Assembly (NCBI RefSeq): GCF_900104815.1
Contig: NZ_FNTD01000004.1
Location: forward strand, 3,922,501-3,986,500
Direction of reading: 5' to 3'
Origin: Streptomyces misionensis
GTDB lineage: Bacteria > Actinomycetota > Actinomycetes > Streptomycetales > Streptomycetaceae
DNA length: 64,000 bases
A program made the translations under genes and the position numbers. Below the pieces are notes generated by a model that was not told the DNA's origin, made no database searches, and was given only the letters and a program-made list of their open reading frames with translations. Positions 27,171 to 35,329 of this stretch are shown piece after piece (the first letter of the stretch is position 1; the number at the start of each line of letters is the position of its first letter).

Positions 27171-28073
27171 TTGATTACCGGCATCAAGGGCATCCGCCTC
27201 CGCCGAGCCACCGCCGTCGCCGTCACCTCCGGCGCGCTGCTCGCCGCCGGCGCCCTCTCCGCGGCGCCCGCGCAGGCCGTCACGACGCCTTCGATCGTGG
27301 CCAAGGGCGGTTACGTGATGAACAACGCGAACGGTTCGTCGCTGTACACCAAGGCCGCGGACACCACGCGATCCACCGGCTCCACCACCAAGATCATGAC
27401 CGCCAAGGTCGTGCTGGCGCAGAAGAACCTCAACCTCGACGCCACGGTGACGATCCAGAAGGCGTACAGCGACTACGTCGTCAAGAACAACGCCTCCCAG
27501 GCGCACCTGATCGTGGGCGACAAGGTGACCGTCCGTCAGCTGCTGTACGGCCTGATGCTGCCGTCCGGCTGCGACGCCGCCTACGCCCTCGCGGACAAGT
27601 ACGGCTCCGGCTCCACCCGCGCCGCCCGCGTGTCCAACTTCATCGGCAAGATGAACAGCGCCGCGAAGAGCCTGGGTCTCAAGCACACGCACTTCGACTC
27701 CTTCGACGGCATCGGCAACGGCAAGAACTACTCGACGCCGCGCGACCTGACGAAGATCGCCAGCAGCGCGATGAAGAACTCCACGTTCCGCACCATCGTC
27801 AAGACCAAGTCGTACACGGCCAAGACGAAGACCAAGACCGGCGGCACCCGCACGATGGGCACGTGGACCAACACCAACACGCTGCTCAGCAGTTACAGCG
27901 GCACCATCGGCGTGAAGACCGGCTCCGGTCCGGAGGCGGGTTACTGCCTGGTCTTCGCCGCCACCCGCCACGGCAAGACGGTCATCGGCACCGTCCTCGC
28001 CTCCAGCTCCGTCAACCAGCGCCAGACGGACGCCACGAAGCTCCTCAACTACGGCTTCGCCAAGCTCGGCTGA
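27171..28073 (+). CDS. D-alanyl-D-alanine carboxypeptidase (S11 penicillin-binding protein)
   Basis: The 300-residue exported serine peptidase trims the terminal D-Ala from peptidoglycan stem peptides. It has a signal peptide with KGIRLRR n-region and cleavage likely after AQA36, then the three S11 active-site motifs: S71-T-T-K74, S132-G-C and K249-T-G. The sequence is unusually rich in Lys/Thr near the C-terminal half (KTKSYTAKTKTKTGG). No C-terminal membrane anchor is seen, so it is probably secreted or wall-associated. The start is uncertain: TTG at 27171 with CGGGG 9 nt upstream fits the signal peptide best; in-frame starts further upstream would bury it. Confidence 0.93.
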   Translation: MITGIKGIRLRRATAVAVTSGALLAAGALSAAPAQAVTTPSIVAKGGYVMNNANGSSLYTKAADTTRSTGSTTKIMTAKVVLAQKNLNLDATVTIQKAYSDYVVKNNASQAHLIVGDKVTVRQLLYGLMLPSGCDAAYALADKYGSGSTRAARVSNFIGKMNSAAKSLGLKHTHFDSFDGIGNGKNYSTPRDLTKIASSAMKNSTFRTIVKTKSYTAKTKTKTGGTRTMGTWTNTNTLLSSYSGTIGVKTGSGPEAGYCLVFAATRHGKTVIGTVLASSSVNQRQTDATKLLNYGFAKLG

Positions 28074-28090
28074 CCTTCGTTCGCGCTCCC

Positions 28091-28117
28091 GGGCCCGTCG
28101 CACCCAGCGGCGGGCCC
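28091..28117 (+). terminator. Hairpin terminator of the carboxypeptidase gene
   Basis: GGGCCCG (28091-28097) pairs with CGGGCCC (28111-28117) around a 13-nt loop and is followed by TTT; it begins 18 bp after the stop codon. Confidence 0.7.
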
Positions 28118-28182
28118 TTTGTGCTGCCCGGACCCGGGCGGGTCCCGGGAAGAACCGGCCGGGGTACCGCGATGAAGTGAAT

Positions 28183-28203
28183 GGTGCTAGCTTCATTAGC
28201 ACC
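28183..28203. promoter_or_regulatory. GGTGCTA-N7-TAGCACC inverted repeat, probable YtrA-type GntR operator
   Basis: A perfect 7-bp inverted repeat ends directly at the ATG of the GntR-family gene (28204). It matches the symmetric GTnCTA...TAGnAC form known for YtrA-subfamily operators. The likely -10 (TAGCTT at 28188-28193) lies inside it, so the bound protein would block its own leaderless transcript. Confidence 0.65.
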
Positions 28204-28554
28204 ATGCTGCTGCATCTGGACACCACCGACACCCGCCCCCTGCACGAGCAGGTCGCGGCGGCGATCCGGCGGGCCGTCGCGGAGGGCGAGTGCCGCGCGG
28301 GCGAGCGCCTGCCGTCGGCCCGCGACCTCTCCACGGCCCTGGACATCAACGTCAACACCGTTCTGCGCGGCCTGCGCGAACTGCGGGACGAGGGCCTGCT
28401 GGAGTTCCGCCGGGGCCGGGGCATCACCGTCGCCGAGGGCGCCGCGGCCCCCCGCTCGGGCCTCCAGATCAAGGTGCGGGAACTGGTCGCGGAAGCCTCC
28501 CGGCTGGGGTACAGCCGGACCGATCTCATCGACATGATCCGGGGGTTGTCATGA
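28204..28554 (+). CDS. YtrA-subfamily GntR transcriptional regulator
   Basis: The 116-residue protein is almost only a GntR winged helix (residues ~10-75: PLHEQVAAAIRRAVAEGEC, LPSARDLSTALDINVNTVLRGLRELRDEGLL) plus a short helical dimerisation tail of about 40 residues, the mark of the YtrA subfamily. ATG at 28204 directly follows the palindromic operator. The TGA overlaps the ATG of the following DUF1648-type membrane gene by four bases (ATGA), so the two are coupled. YtrA-type regulators normally repress their own operons, often ABC or membrane-stress genes. Confidence 0.92.
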   Translation: MLLHLDTTDTRPLHEQVAAAIRRAVAEGECRAGERLPSARDLSTALDINVNTVLRGLRELRDEGLLEFRRGRGITVAEGAAAPRSGLQIKVRELVAEASRLGYSRTDLIDMIRGLS

Positions 28555-29552
28555 CGGACGGACACGACGGAGGACTCGGCCGGCACCGCGCCGCACCCTG
28601 GGTGCTCGCCGGCGGTACGGCGGCCGTGGCGGCGCTGCTGGCCGTGCTGCCCTGGACCCAGCGGGACCGGCTTCCCGGCCGACTGGCCACCCACTGGAGC
28701 GGCGGCTCGGCACCCGACGGCTCGATGCCGCTGTGGCAGGCCTGCGCGTTCCCCGCCGCGGTCTGGCTGCTTGTCGCCCTCGCCGTGAGCGTGCGCCGGC
28801 GCCGCGCCTGGGCCTCGACGCGCGCCTGGGCCGCGATCGCCCTGGCCCCCACCGGTGTCGTCCTCCTCGGCGCCCAGGTGTCCATCGTCGGCGCCAACCT
28901 CGACCGCGCCGACTGGCACCAGGCCCGGCAACCGTCCTGGTGGATCGCCGTGACGCTGGCCCTGGCCGCGGTCGCCGGGGTGATCGCCTGGCGGCTGACC
29001 GCCCGCGCCGCCTCCGCCGCGCCCCGGGCCGGGACCCCGGCGCTGGACCTGGCGCAGGACGAGCGGCTGGTCTGGTTCTCCCGCGCGGCCAACCCGTGGC
29101 TGCAACTGCTGTCCGCGGTCGCCGGTGTGGCCGCCGTGGGCTCGGCCGTGGGGCTGGCACTGGGCCTGGCCCCCGCCGGGACGCTCGGGATCGTGTGCGC
29201 CTCCTGCGCGGTCGTCGCCCTCGGGGGCACCGTCTCCTCCTCGGTCCGGGCGAAGGTCTCGGAGGCCGGACTGGAGATCTCCTTCGGCCCGTTCGGCTGG
29301 CCCGTCCGCCGCTGGTCCCCCGACGCCCTCGAATCCGCCCGCGCCGAGCGGCGCCTGCCCTCCCAGGTCGGCGGCTGGGGCTACCGCCTCAGCGGCCTCG
29401 GCACCACGGTCATGCTCCGCGCCGGCGACTGTCTGGTGGTACGGCCCCGGGGCCGGCGCTCCGACTTCGCGGTGAGCCTGGACGACGCGGAACGGGGCGC
29501 GGCCCTGCTGAACGCGCTCCGCGCGCGTCAGTCCCAGCCCAGCCGGTCGTAG
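28551..29552 (+). CDS. DUF1648-type integral membrane protein
   Basis: The 333-residue protein has about five to six TM segments. The N-terminal part shows the DUF1648 pattern (PGRLATHWSGGSAPDGSMPLW, one TM before and after), followed by two TM pairs and a C-terminal soluble domain of about 100 residues (EAGLEISFGPFGWPVRRW, DCLVVRPRGRRSDFAVSLDD) that resembles a small beta domain. Members are regularly paired with YtrA-like GntR regulators; function is unknown. It starts four bases inside the GntR stop and its end overlaps the convergent secreted-protein gene by 25 bp. Confidence 0.88.
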   Translation: MTDGHDGGLGRHRAAPWVLAGGTAAVAALLAVLPWTQRDRLPGRLATHWSGGSAPDGSMPLWQACAFPAAVWLLVALAVSVRRRRAWASTRAWAAIALAPTGVVLLGAQVSIVGANLDRADWHQARQPSWWIAVTLALAAVAGVIAWRLTARAASAAPRAGTPALDLAQDERLVWFSRAANPWLQLLSAVAGVAAVGSAVGLALGLAPAGTLGIVCASCAVVALGGTVSSSVRAKVSEAGLEISFGPFGWPVRRWSPDALESARAERRLPSQVGGWGYRLSGLGTTVMLRAGDCLVVRPRGRRSDFAVSLDDAERGAALLNALRARQSQPSRS

Positions 29553-30340
29553 GTCTCGAAGGTGTACGAGGCGTCGTAGGTCATCAGGTTCCCTTCCGCC
29601 GCGGGCAGTCCGAGGCGCCGGTCGAGGACGGTGGTGAGGGGGCCGCAGTGTTCGGCGGCGGGCGCGGTGAAGGTGTCGTCGTAGGCCGAGAACTCGATCA
29701 GCGGCGGGTCCTGGGACACCCAGGTGGACGGGCCCGAGCGCGTCAGCCGGAAGTCCACGGGGGCGCTCGCGCCTATCTCGCAACCGGGCGCCAGCCGCGG
29801 GCCGAGGAGGCGGAAGCGGAGGCTGAGCCGGCCGGTGTAGAAGTCCGAACGGCCGCCGTACTCGGGCTGTATCGCGAGGTGCCGGACGGGGCCGGGGCCT
29901 GTGGGCAGGGCGGTCGGCGTGGTGTGCATCGCTCCCCACACCTGCCCGTCGCCGCCGTCCGGCAGGGGGCCCTCGGCGTGCGTCATGGTGATCGGGGCGA
30001 GCTGCACGGACACCGCACCCATGGTCAACCTCGGTGCCGCCGTGTGCACTTCGCATCTCCAGCGGGCCGGGTCGACGCCGTCGGGAAGGGCCGGGCAGTC
30101 ACGGAAGCCGGCCTCGGACACCGGGGTCGCGGCGGAGGCGGACCCGGCGGACGGCAACGCCGGCGACGGGGACGTGACGGCCAAAGGAGTGGCGGGCGGG
30201 GACGCGGCCGGGCGGGGCGCGGAGTAGGCGGCTCCGGGGGCGCAGACCGCCGCCGTACCGGCGAGGACGGCGGCGCCCACGAGGACGGCGGCGCGGCGTG
30301 CGGAACCCGAACGGCGCCCGGCTGCGGGGAATTTCGTCAT
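29528..30340 (-). CDS. Secreted protein of unknown function, four cysteines
   Basis: The 270-residue protein has a twin-arginine-poor Sec signal peptide (positive n-region RRSGSARR, hydrophobic stretch VLVGAAVLAGTAAV, cleavage near AYS-APR) and a Pro/Ser/Ala-rich linker to about residue 75. The mature domain has four cysteines (FRDCPALP, RWRCEVH, APGCEIG, AEHCGPL), consistent with two disulfides, and a C-terminal LMTYDASYTFETYDRLGWD segment. I do not recognise the family. It lies between the GntR operon and another secreted-protein gene in a small cluster of exported proteins. Confidence 0.78.
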   Translation of the reverse strand: MTKFPAAGRRSGSARRAAVLVGAAVLAGTAAVCAPGAAYSAPRPAASPPATPLAVTSPSPALPSAGSASAATPVSEAGFRDCPALPDGVDPARWRCEVHTAAPRLTMGAVSVQLAPITMTHAEGPLPDGGDGQVWGAMHTTPTALPTGPGPVRHLAIQPEYGGRSDFYTGRLSLRFRLLGPRLAPGCEIGASAPVDFRLTRSGPSTWVSQDPPLIEFSAYDDTFTAPAAEHCGPLTTVLDRRLGLPAAEGNLMTYDASYTFETYDRLGWD

Positions 30341-30477
30341 GGCACCAGCGTGCCGTCCGCGATCACACCCTCACCATCCGTGACTCCCCTGGCGGAACCC
30401 TGATCCGCCCCTGAGGCCCCATCAGGGACGGGCGGCACCGGCCCCGGCGGTGGTGGTGAGCGCCGCCGCATGGTGAG

Positions 30478-30510
30478 GCCCCTGCCCGTGTGTCGCGCAC
30501 GGACAGGGGC
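30478..30510 (-). terminator. Hairpin terminator downstream of the secreted M15-like-motif protein gene
   Basis: Arms 30478-30490 (GCCCCTGCCCGTG) and 30498-30510 pair with one mismatch around a 7-nt loop, 25 bp after the stop of the minus-strand gene ending at 30535. Confidence 0.7.
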
Positions 30511-30534
30511 GGCTGGTGGGCCGTGCCAGGGTGG

Positions 30535-31053
30535 TCAGGCGCTGCCGTTGTAGTAGGTGACGTCCCAGTGCAGGGCGCCCTTCTTGGGCTTCTCGTAGGC
30601 GTAGACGTTGCCGTTGGCCGACTTGTAGAGCTTGGCCCCGTCACCGCGCGTGCCCGCCGAGCGGAAGTGCTTGCGGATGTAGGTGTCCAGGCAGTTGGTC
30701 ACGTGCAGGTCGACCTTGTAGCCGTTGTCGTGGCGGTACTTGCCCGTCCGGCTGTGGCCCTTCTCGGTGCCCGCCGTGACCGTCACCGCGCAATGGCTCG
30801 TGCGCTTCAGGGCGATGACGCCGGAGACGGTGGTGCGGCGGATGCCCGTGAACGACGTGCACCTGCTGTCGTCGCGGTTGTCGCAGTGCCCGGACGAGGT
30901 CCAGGACACCCCGTGGGCCCGGAACTCCTTGGCCGCCTGGGCGTGCGTGTACGTCACCGGTACGGCGGCGGACGCCGGCGCGGTCGCGGCCGGCGGCAGG
31001 CCGAGCGCGGCCACGAACACGGCGGCGAGGGCGGAACTACGCAAACCAGTCAC
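30535..31053 (-). CDS. Small secreted protein with M15-peptidase-like HxxGxxxD motif
   Basis: The 172-residue protein has a Sec signal peptide (cleavage near ASA-AVPV) and a mature domain with conserved-looking cysteines (GHCDNRDDSRC, SHCAVTV, TNCLDTY). Its centre reads GTEKGHSRTGKYRHDNGYKVDLHV; HDNGYKVD fits the HxxGxxxD spacing of the zinc site of M15 DD-carboxypeptidases (usually HxxGxAxD), and a second His lies nine residues before. A peptidoglycan-cleaving or -binding role is therefore possible but is inference. GTG at 31053 has a GAAGGA ribosome-binding site 7 nt upstream. Confidence 0.8.
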   Translation of the reverse strand: MTGLRSSALAAVFVAALGLPPAATAPASAAVPVTYTHAQAAKEFRAHGVSWTSSGHCDNRDDSRCTSFTGIRRTTVSGVIALKRTSHCAVTVTAGTEKGHSRTGKYRHDNGYKVDLHVTNCLDTYIRKHFRSAGTRGDGAKLYKSANGNVYAYEKPKKGALHWDVTYYNGSA

Positions 31054-31130
31054 CTTTTTCCTTCGCGTTGCTTCGAGGAGGCTCTTCGTCGGGAGCGGTC
31101 CAGCGGGCGGTTACGGCGTGACGACGGCTG

Positions 31131-31532
31131 TCAGCACGCCCACGTGTGGGACCGCAGGTACGTGCCGACGCCCTTGAGGTTGGCGCGCCGGCCGCTGCGC
31201 AGGCAGAACATCTTCGTGCCGCCGTAGTCGGCGGCGGTGTACGCCGAGACCGGCGCGCCGGACTCGCCATGGTTGTACGCCGACTGCACGCGGGTTCCCT
31301 TGGCCCACTTGCAGATCCGTGATCCGGCGAGCCAGTCGGCGTCGTCGACCCGCCACTCGCACCGCTGCCCCGTCCCGTTGTCGCCGCTCCACACGCAGAA
31401 CAGGCCGCGCGCGCAGTCGTTGTACGAGGTGGCGGGCGCCGCCTGGGCGGCGGGGGTCAGACAGGCGGCGGCCATGGCCACGGTGGCGAACAGCACCGTG
31501 AGCCCGCGGGCCCGGCCGGATTGCGTCGTCAT
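31131..31532 (-). CDS. Peptidase inhibitor family I36-like secreted protein
   Basis: The 133-residue protein has a signal peptide ending at AQA-APATS (about residue 31) and a mature domain of about 100 residues with six cysteines and the pattern DCARGLFCVWSGDNGTG, which matches the beta/gamma-crystallin-like family I36 inhibitors (SMI type, a metalloproteinase inhibitor of Streptomyces). The C-terminus TYLRSHTWAC ends in Cys. It lies next to another secreted protein gene in the same orientation. The target protease is unknown. Confidence 0.88.
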   Translation of the reverse strand: MTTQSGRARGLTVLFATVAMAAACLTPAAQAAPATSYNDCARGLFCVWSGDNGTGQRCEWRVDDADWLAGSRICKWAKGTRVQSAYNHGESGAPVSAYTAADYGGTKMFCLRSGRRANLKGVGTYLRSHTWAC

Positions 31533-31842
31533 CGAACCTCCGGAGCGAAGAGCGGAACTGCGCCTGGAGCCGGGCACCCGACTCCGGCAAGGAGAACTCT
31601 GGTCACCGTCCGGGAGCGCTGAGAAGGCGCGCCGGACGGGCGCGTGAGGTGTGCGCCGGGGGTGCGTCCCGCCGGTGCTCCCCGGAGCCCGCCGGGCGTG
31701 CTTCCGGTTCACCCGCAGGAAGGGCGGGAGTTGACGGCCGGGGCCGCCGACGCGGCGCTCGGACCAGGCCACTTACGGAGAGACCGCCGTAGAATGACGC
31801 CATCGGTGGGCCACTGGTGCCGCCGATGACGGGGGGTACGAC
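31533..31842. other. 310-bp gap upstream of the WXG100 gene
   Basis: No convincing gene is seen. The rightmost part holds an extended -10-like TAGAAT (31790-31795) about 50 bp before the first WXG100 gene, followed by an interrupted inverted repeat (ATCGG...CCGAT, about 31800-31828) in the presumed leader. Confidence 0.4.
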
Positions 31843-32268
31843 ATGAGCACTCGACGGACCGGGCAGGAGCACGGGCAAGGCGCCGACCTGCATGTCTCGT
31901 CCCAGGACCTCACCAAGCTGGCGAACGACCTCGGTCATATGCAGGACCACCTCGACCAGCAGGTCGGACGCATGGACGAACTGGTCGACCGCATCGAGGC
32001 CGGCTGGCAGGGCCCGGCGGCGAGGGCGTACCGGGAGTTCCACCGCGCGGCGGCGGAGGACGCCGTGCGGATCCGGGAAGTGCTGAAACAGCTGGAGGAG
32101 GCCGTGCGGTTGAGCCGCGACGGCTTCAGTTCCGACGATCTCCAGGTGCTCGAACACATGCGGCGGATCCACATCGACATCGACAGCGCCGTCGACAAGC
32201 TGTCCACGCCGAACACCGGAGCCGGCGACCCACCGGCTCCCCCGCGCAGCGCACTCGACGGCTTCTGA
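31843..32268 (+). CDS. WXG100-family (ESX/type VII-like) protein, long form
   Basis: The 141-residue protein has the helix-turn-helix WXG100 fold: an N-terminal helix (SSQDLTKLANDLGHMQDHLDQQ), the turn motif GWQG (about residues 54-57), and a second helix with long coiled-coil character ending in a Pro-rich tail. A GGGGGG ribosome-binding site precedes the ATG. Together with the next WXG100 gene it probably forms a heterodimer that guides export of the downstream toxin by a type VII system. No ESX core genes (eccB-D) lie in this window, so the secretion machine must be elsewhere. Confidence 0.88.
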   Translation: MSTRRTGQEHGQGADLHVSSQDLTKLANDLGHMQDHLDQQVGRMDELVDRIEAGWQGPAARAYREFHRAAAEDAVRIREVLKQLEEAVRLSRDGFSSDDLQVLEHMRRIHIDIDSAVDKLSTPNTGAGDPPAPPRSALDGF

Positions 32269-32323
32269 CGCCCCGGCACGCCGGACAAGACGTTCTGCCA
32301 CGGTTACCGACACAAGGGGGATC

Positions 32324-32635
32324 ATGTCGACCGGTTCCGCCGACGACCACATCACCGTCTCGTTCTCCACCCTGCACGAACTCGCCTCCGACCTGGAGGA
32401 CATCCTCAAGCAGCTCAACGGCCGGCTGGAGGACCTGTTCGACCGCGTGGAGCCCGTCGTCCTGTCCTGGAAGGGCGAGGCCCGCGAGGTCTTCGTGCAG
32501 AAGCTCGACGAGTGGGACCGCTCGGCCCAGGACCTCCAGGCGGCCCAGAAATGGCTGCACGCGTACGTGACCACCGGCCACGCCAACTACGCGGCGGCGC
32601 ACCGTGCGGTGCTGCGCGGCTGGGGAGCGGCCTGA
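32324..32635 (+). CDS. WXG100-family protein
   Basis: The 103-residue protein has the canonical WXG100 size and a central SWKG turn (about residues 49-52) between two helices (LHELASDLEDILKQLNGRLEDLFDRV and FVQKLDEWDRSAQDLQAAQKWLHAYV). An AAGGGGG ribosome-binding site lies before ATG 32324. Its TGA overlaps the ATG of the toxin gene (TGATG), so expression is coupled. It probably partners the first WXG100 protein and the toxin's N-terminal domain for type VII export. Confidence 0.9.
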   Translation: MSTGSADDHITVSFSTLHELASDLEDILKQLNGRLEDLFDRVEPVVLSWKGEAREVFVQKLDEWDRSAQDLQAAQKWLHAYVTTGHANYAAAHRAVLRGWGAA

Positions 32636-34575
32636 TGGCAACCCCGCCCCCACCGCAGCCGGCTCCCTCCACCACCCCCTCCGCGAACCCGAGTCCTCCG
32701 GCCGAGCCGAGCGAGCCCAAGCTGCCGTCCCCCAGCCCCGGCCCGTCCCCGGACCCGAACTACAAGCCCCCTCCGCCGCCGCCCACCGGGGCCGACGGCC
32801 GGCCGTCGGACGCCCGCCGCAAGTGGGAGCGGGAGCGGCTGAAGCAGCCCGCGCCGGGCAGTGACGGCAAGGGTTTCCACATCGAGCCCGGTCACGTGTA
32901 CTACACGTCCGCGCTCATCCGTGACGAACAGTTCACCTTCCACAAGGCGGCCACGCAGCTGGTCGAGGACGTGCACCACCGGCAGGCGGCCGGGAAGGGA
33001 TCGGGCGCCGACGACTTCGCGAAGGCCTACGACGAGGTCGCCAAGCTGTTCCTGGAGGTCTGGGCGAAGGCCGTGGCCAGCATCGGCGGGGTCGCCGTCG
33101 GGCTGACCCTCACCGCGAACAACTACGTGGCGGCCGACTGGTCGTCCCGCGGCATCTTCGGGCCGCCCCCGCGCAGGGATCCTCCGATCGGCGTGGGCAA
33201 GGCGTCCTACGGCCCGGTCGCCTCGATCAAGTGGACGGGCACCGGCGACGGCACGGACGTCCCCATCCTGGGGGCGATCGGCGAAGTACCCGACTTCCTG
33301 GCGGATCTGATCAAGCCCGCCATCGAGGAGGGCCTGCGGCTGGGCAAGACCGCCGAGATCACTCCCGGGGCCGAGACCGACGACCTGCGCAGCATCGGGA
33401 ACGCCTGGGAGGCCGCGGGCAAGGCCGCGCAGAAGTCCGCCGACGCGTTCACCGGCTGCGTCGCGTACCTGACCGACGGCGGCAACAGCGACTGGCAGGG
33501 CGCCATGAATGCGTTCTGCCAGTCGATCTGGGGCACCACCGCCTGGGGCCGCAGCTGGAAGCCGGACGGCGGCTTCATGGGTCCGGGGGACACCGGCGGC
33601 CGGGACTGGCGCACCAATCCCTCGGTGGCGCCGTCTGCCCGCCGCCCCGTCATCGACGTCCTGAAGAAGACCGGCGACGAGATGAAGACGGCGTTCCACG
33701 ACGCGGCGACCGCCGCGGAGAAGTGCCGGAAGATCACCGAGCACCTGGCCACCGAGGCGGCCAAGGCGACGGTCAAGGATCTGACGCCCGACGGCTTCAG
33801 CTGGGAGGAGTTCACCAAGTTCGCCGCCATCGCGACGTTCGGCAAAGTGGTCGCCGTCTTCCGCTCGCACATGGACAAGTCCGGCGCCGACAAGGCGGTG
33901 GAGGACTGCCACAAGGCGTTCCACGAGCAGGCGGCCAAGCTCAGGGCGCTCATCCCCGAGCTGAACGAGGCGTCGCTGAGCGCTCCGACGTATGTGGCGG
34001 AAGAGGCGCGCGCGGAGGCGTTCGGCGCACGCTCGCTCAACGACTTCAAGAACGAGCACAAGTGGAGCACGCCGGGTGACGCGGACCACGGGGTCTACAA
34101 GGTCGATCTCGCCTCGACGGAGTGGATGCAGAACTCGCACACCGTCACCAAGCATGTCGGGCTGACCGACGCGCAGTTGGCGCAGCGGCTGCGGGACGAG
34201 CTGAAGAAGCCGCCCCGCCCCGGAACGGACTGGCCCTATGGGCAGCCCATGGTCGGGGAGGCGTCGACCTTCACCGACCTGGAGTCGGCGCAGAAGATGA
34301 CGCAGTACAACATCGACCAGAACTCCCAGCAGATCAGCGAATGGATAGCCGAGCAGAAGCAAGCGGAGCCCGGTAAACGGAAACGCCTGGACATCAGCGT
34401 TCCCAATACCCCGTACGGAGACAGCGGCCGGAGCATCAGCAAGACGGAGCTCAAGAGCGATCCCTTCCCGGCGGACAAGGCGAGGAATGTGCAGGGCGTC
34501 GAAACACGTCTCGTGTACAACGAGGATCTCGATCCCCCGTTCACCGTCATGACCTCGATGCCGAAGAACCTCTGA
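32635..34575 (+). CDS. Type VII-associated polymorphic toxin with C-terminal CdiA-CT RNase A-like domain
   Basis: The 646-residue protein has a Pro-rich head (1-55), a large helical N-terminal region with an ESX-substrate-like stretch (GGVAVGLTLTANNYVAADW near 150-170), two further helical segments, and a C-terminal toxin domain from about residue 495. The domain shows the bacterial RNase A-like (CdiA-CT) layout: HTVTKHVG (His502, Lys506, His507) and ASTFTD (Thr545/Thr547 near 543-548), with a long C-terminal beta part ending FTVMTSMP. In CdiA-CT of Yersinia the matching His/Thr residues act in RNA cleavage. The 3' end of the gene is visibly AT-richer (AAA, AAT, ATA codons) than its flanks, which suggests a swapped-in cartridge. 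It is translationally coupled to the WXG100 gene. Confidence 0.88.
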   Translation: MATPPPPQPAPSTTPSANPSPPAEPSEPKLPSPSPGPSPDPNYKPPPPPPTGADGRPSDARRKWERERLKQPAPGSDGKGFHIEPGHVYYTSALIRDEQFTFHKAATQLVEDVHHRQAAGKGSGADDFAKAYDEVAKLFLEVWAKAVASIGGVAVGLTLTANNYVAADWSSRGIFGPPPRRDPPIGVGKASYGPVASIKWTGTGDGTDVPILGAIGEVPDFLADLIKPAIEEGLRLGKTAEITPGAETDDLRSIGNAWEAAGKAAQKSADAFTGCVAYLTDGGNSDWQGAMNAFCQSIWGTTAWGRSWKPDGGFMGPGDTGGRDWRTNPSVAPSARRPVIDVLKKTGDEMKTAFHDAATAAEKCRKITEHLATEAAKATVKDLTPDGFSWEEFTKFAAIATFGKVVAVFRSHMDKSGADKAVEDCHKAFHEQAAKLRALIPELNEASLSAPTYVAEEARAEAFGARSLNDFKNEHKWSTPGDADHGVYKVDLASTEWMQNSHTVTKHVGLTDAQLAQRLRDELKKPPRPGTDWPYGQPMVGEASTFTDLESAQKMTQYNIDQNSQQISEWIAEQKQAEPGKRKRLDISVPNTPYGDSGRSISKTELKSDPFPADKARNVQGVETRLVYNEDLDPPFTVMTSMPKNL

Positions 34576-34591
34576 GAAGTAGGATGAGCGC

Positions 34592-35329
34592 ATGACAAAT
34601 CCGGGATCCGTGGATTACTGGAGCCTTGAGGGCGCCCGCGTGCTCCTGTCCCCGTACGACCGGTGGGGCACGGGAATTCCCGACGATGCCGCCCAATGGC
34701 AGTCGCGGCTGTTCCCCCTCATCCGCGGAATGCGGAATGCGGAACAGGACGGCGGCCGGAATCTCCGGGAGATCGCCGCCGAACTGCGCGTGGCCGCCGA
34801 CCTCTTCGAGGCCGACCCCACGCACGAGGCACTCGGTCGCATTCCCCGCGCGGAGACCGAGGACCGCACGCCCCGGGTGCTCCGGGAGATCGCCGAGCAC
34901 CTGGTGAGCGGGAAATGGCGGTCCGGTGAAGACGTTCCCCTGACCACGGGCGAGCTGCGGCTGCGCTTCCCGCGCTTCTCCCAGATCCTGCCGGTCTACT
35001 GGGGCCAGGACGGCGTCGCGATCAGCGACGAGATGCAGGACTCCTCCGTGGAGGACGGGATCCGCCTGTTCATCGAGGAGTCGCACCCGCGGTGTCCGTG
35101 GCAGCTGCCGAGTGTCGTGTCCGAGTGCTACCAGGCCCTCGCGCTCTTCCACACCGAGGACCAGCTGGACATGTTCTTCTCCCTGGAGGGGATGGGCGGC
35201 GGGTCGGGCAGCGCGGACTTCCTCGACTTCTTCCCGCTGCTCGCCCGGCACTGCATCGAGCACCTGAGGGAAGCCCACTCGCCGCTGTGGACACCCGGCC
35301 AGGACCGGCCGAGGGGGGACGTCGGCTAG
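34592..35329 (+). CDS. Putative immunity protein to the RNase A-like toxin
   Basis: The 245-residue soluble protein starts 17 bp after the toxin stop codon, the usual place for a cognate immunity gene. It is acidic and has no signal peptide or TM segment. I recognise no family; visible features are a helical N-terminal half (RNLREIAAELRVAADLFEADP), a Trp-containing centre (ILPVYWGQDGVAISD) and a C-terminal FLDFFPLLARHCIEHL helix. Its 5' part shares the lower GC of the toxin tip. Its stop codon TAG is immediately followed, in the same frame, by the ATG of the next short gene. Immunity function is inferred from position only. Confidence 0.75.
   Translation: MTNPGSVDYWSLEGARVLLSPYDRWGTGIPDDAAQWQSRLFPLIRGMRNAEQDGGRNLREIAAELRVAADLFEADPTHEALGRIPRAETEDRTPRVLREIAEHLVSGKWRSGEDVPLTTGELRLRFPRFSQILPVYWGQDGVAISDEMQDSSVEDGIRLFIEESHPRCPWQLPSVVSECYQALALFHTEDQLDMFFSLEGMGGGSGSADFLDFFPLLARHCIEHLREAHSPLWTPGQDRPRGDVG

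Noticed and set aside
27123..30056. A 977-codon minus-strand open frame
   Set aside because: It is antisense to the carboxypeptidase, GntR and DUF1648 genes and has no recognisable domain.
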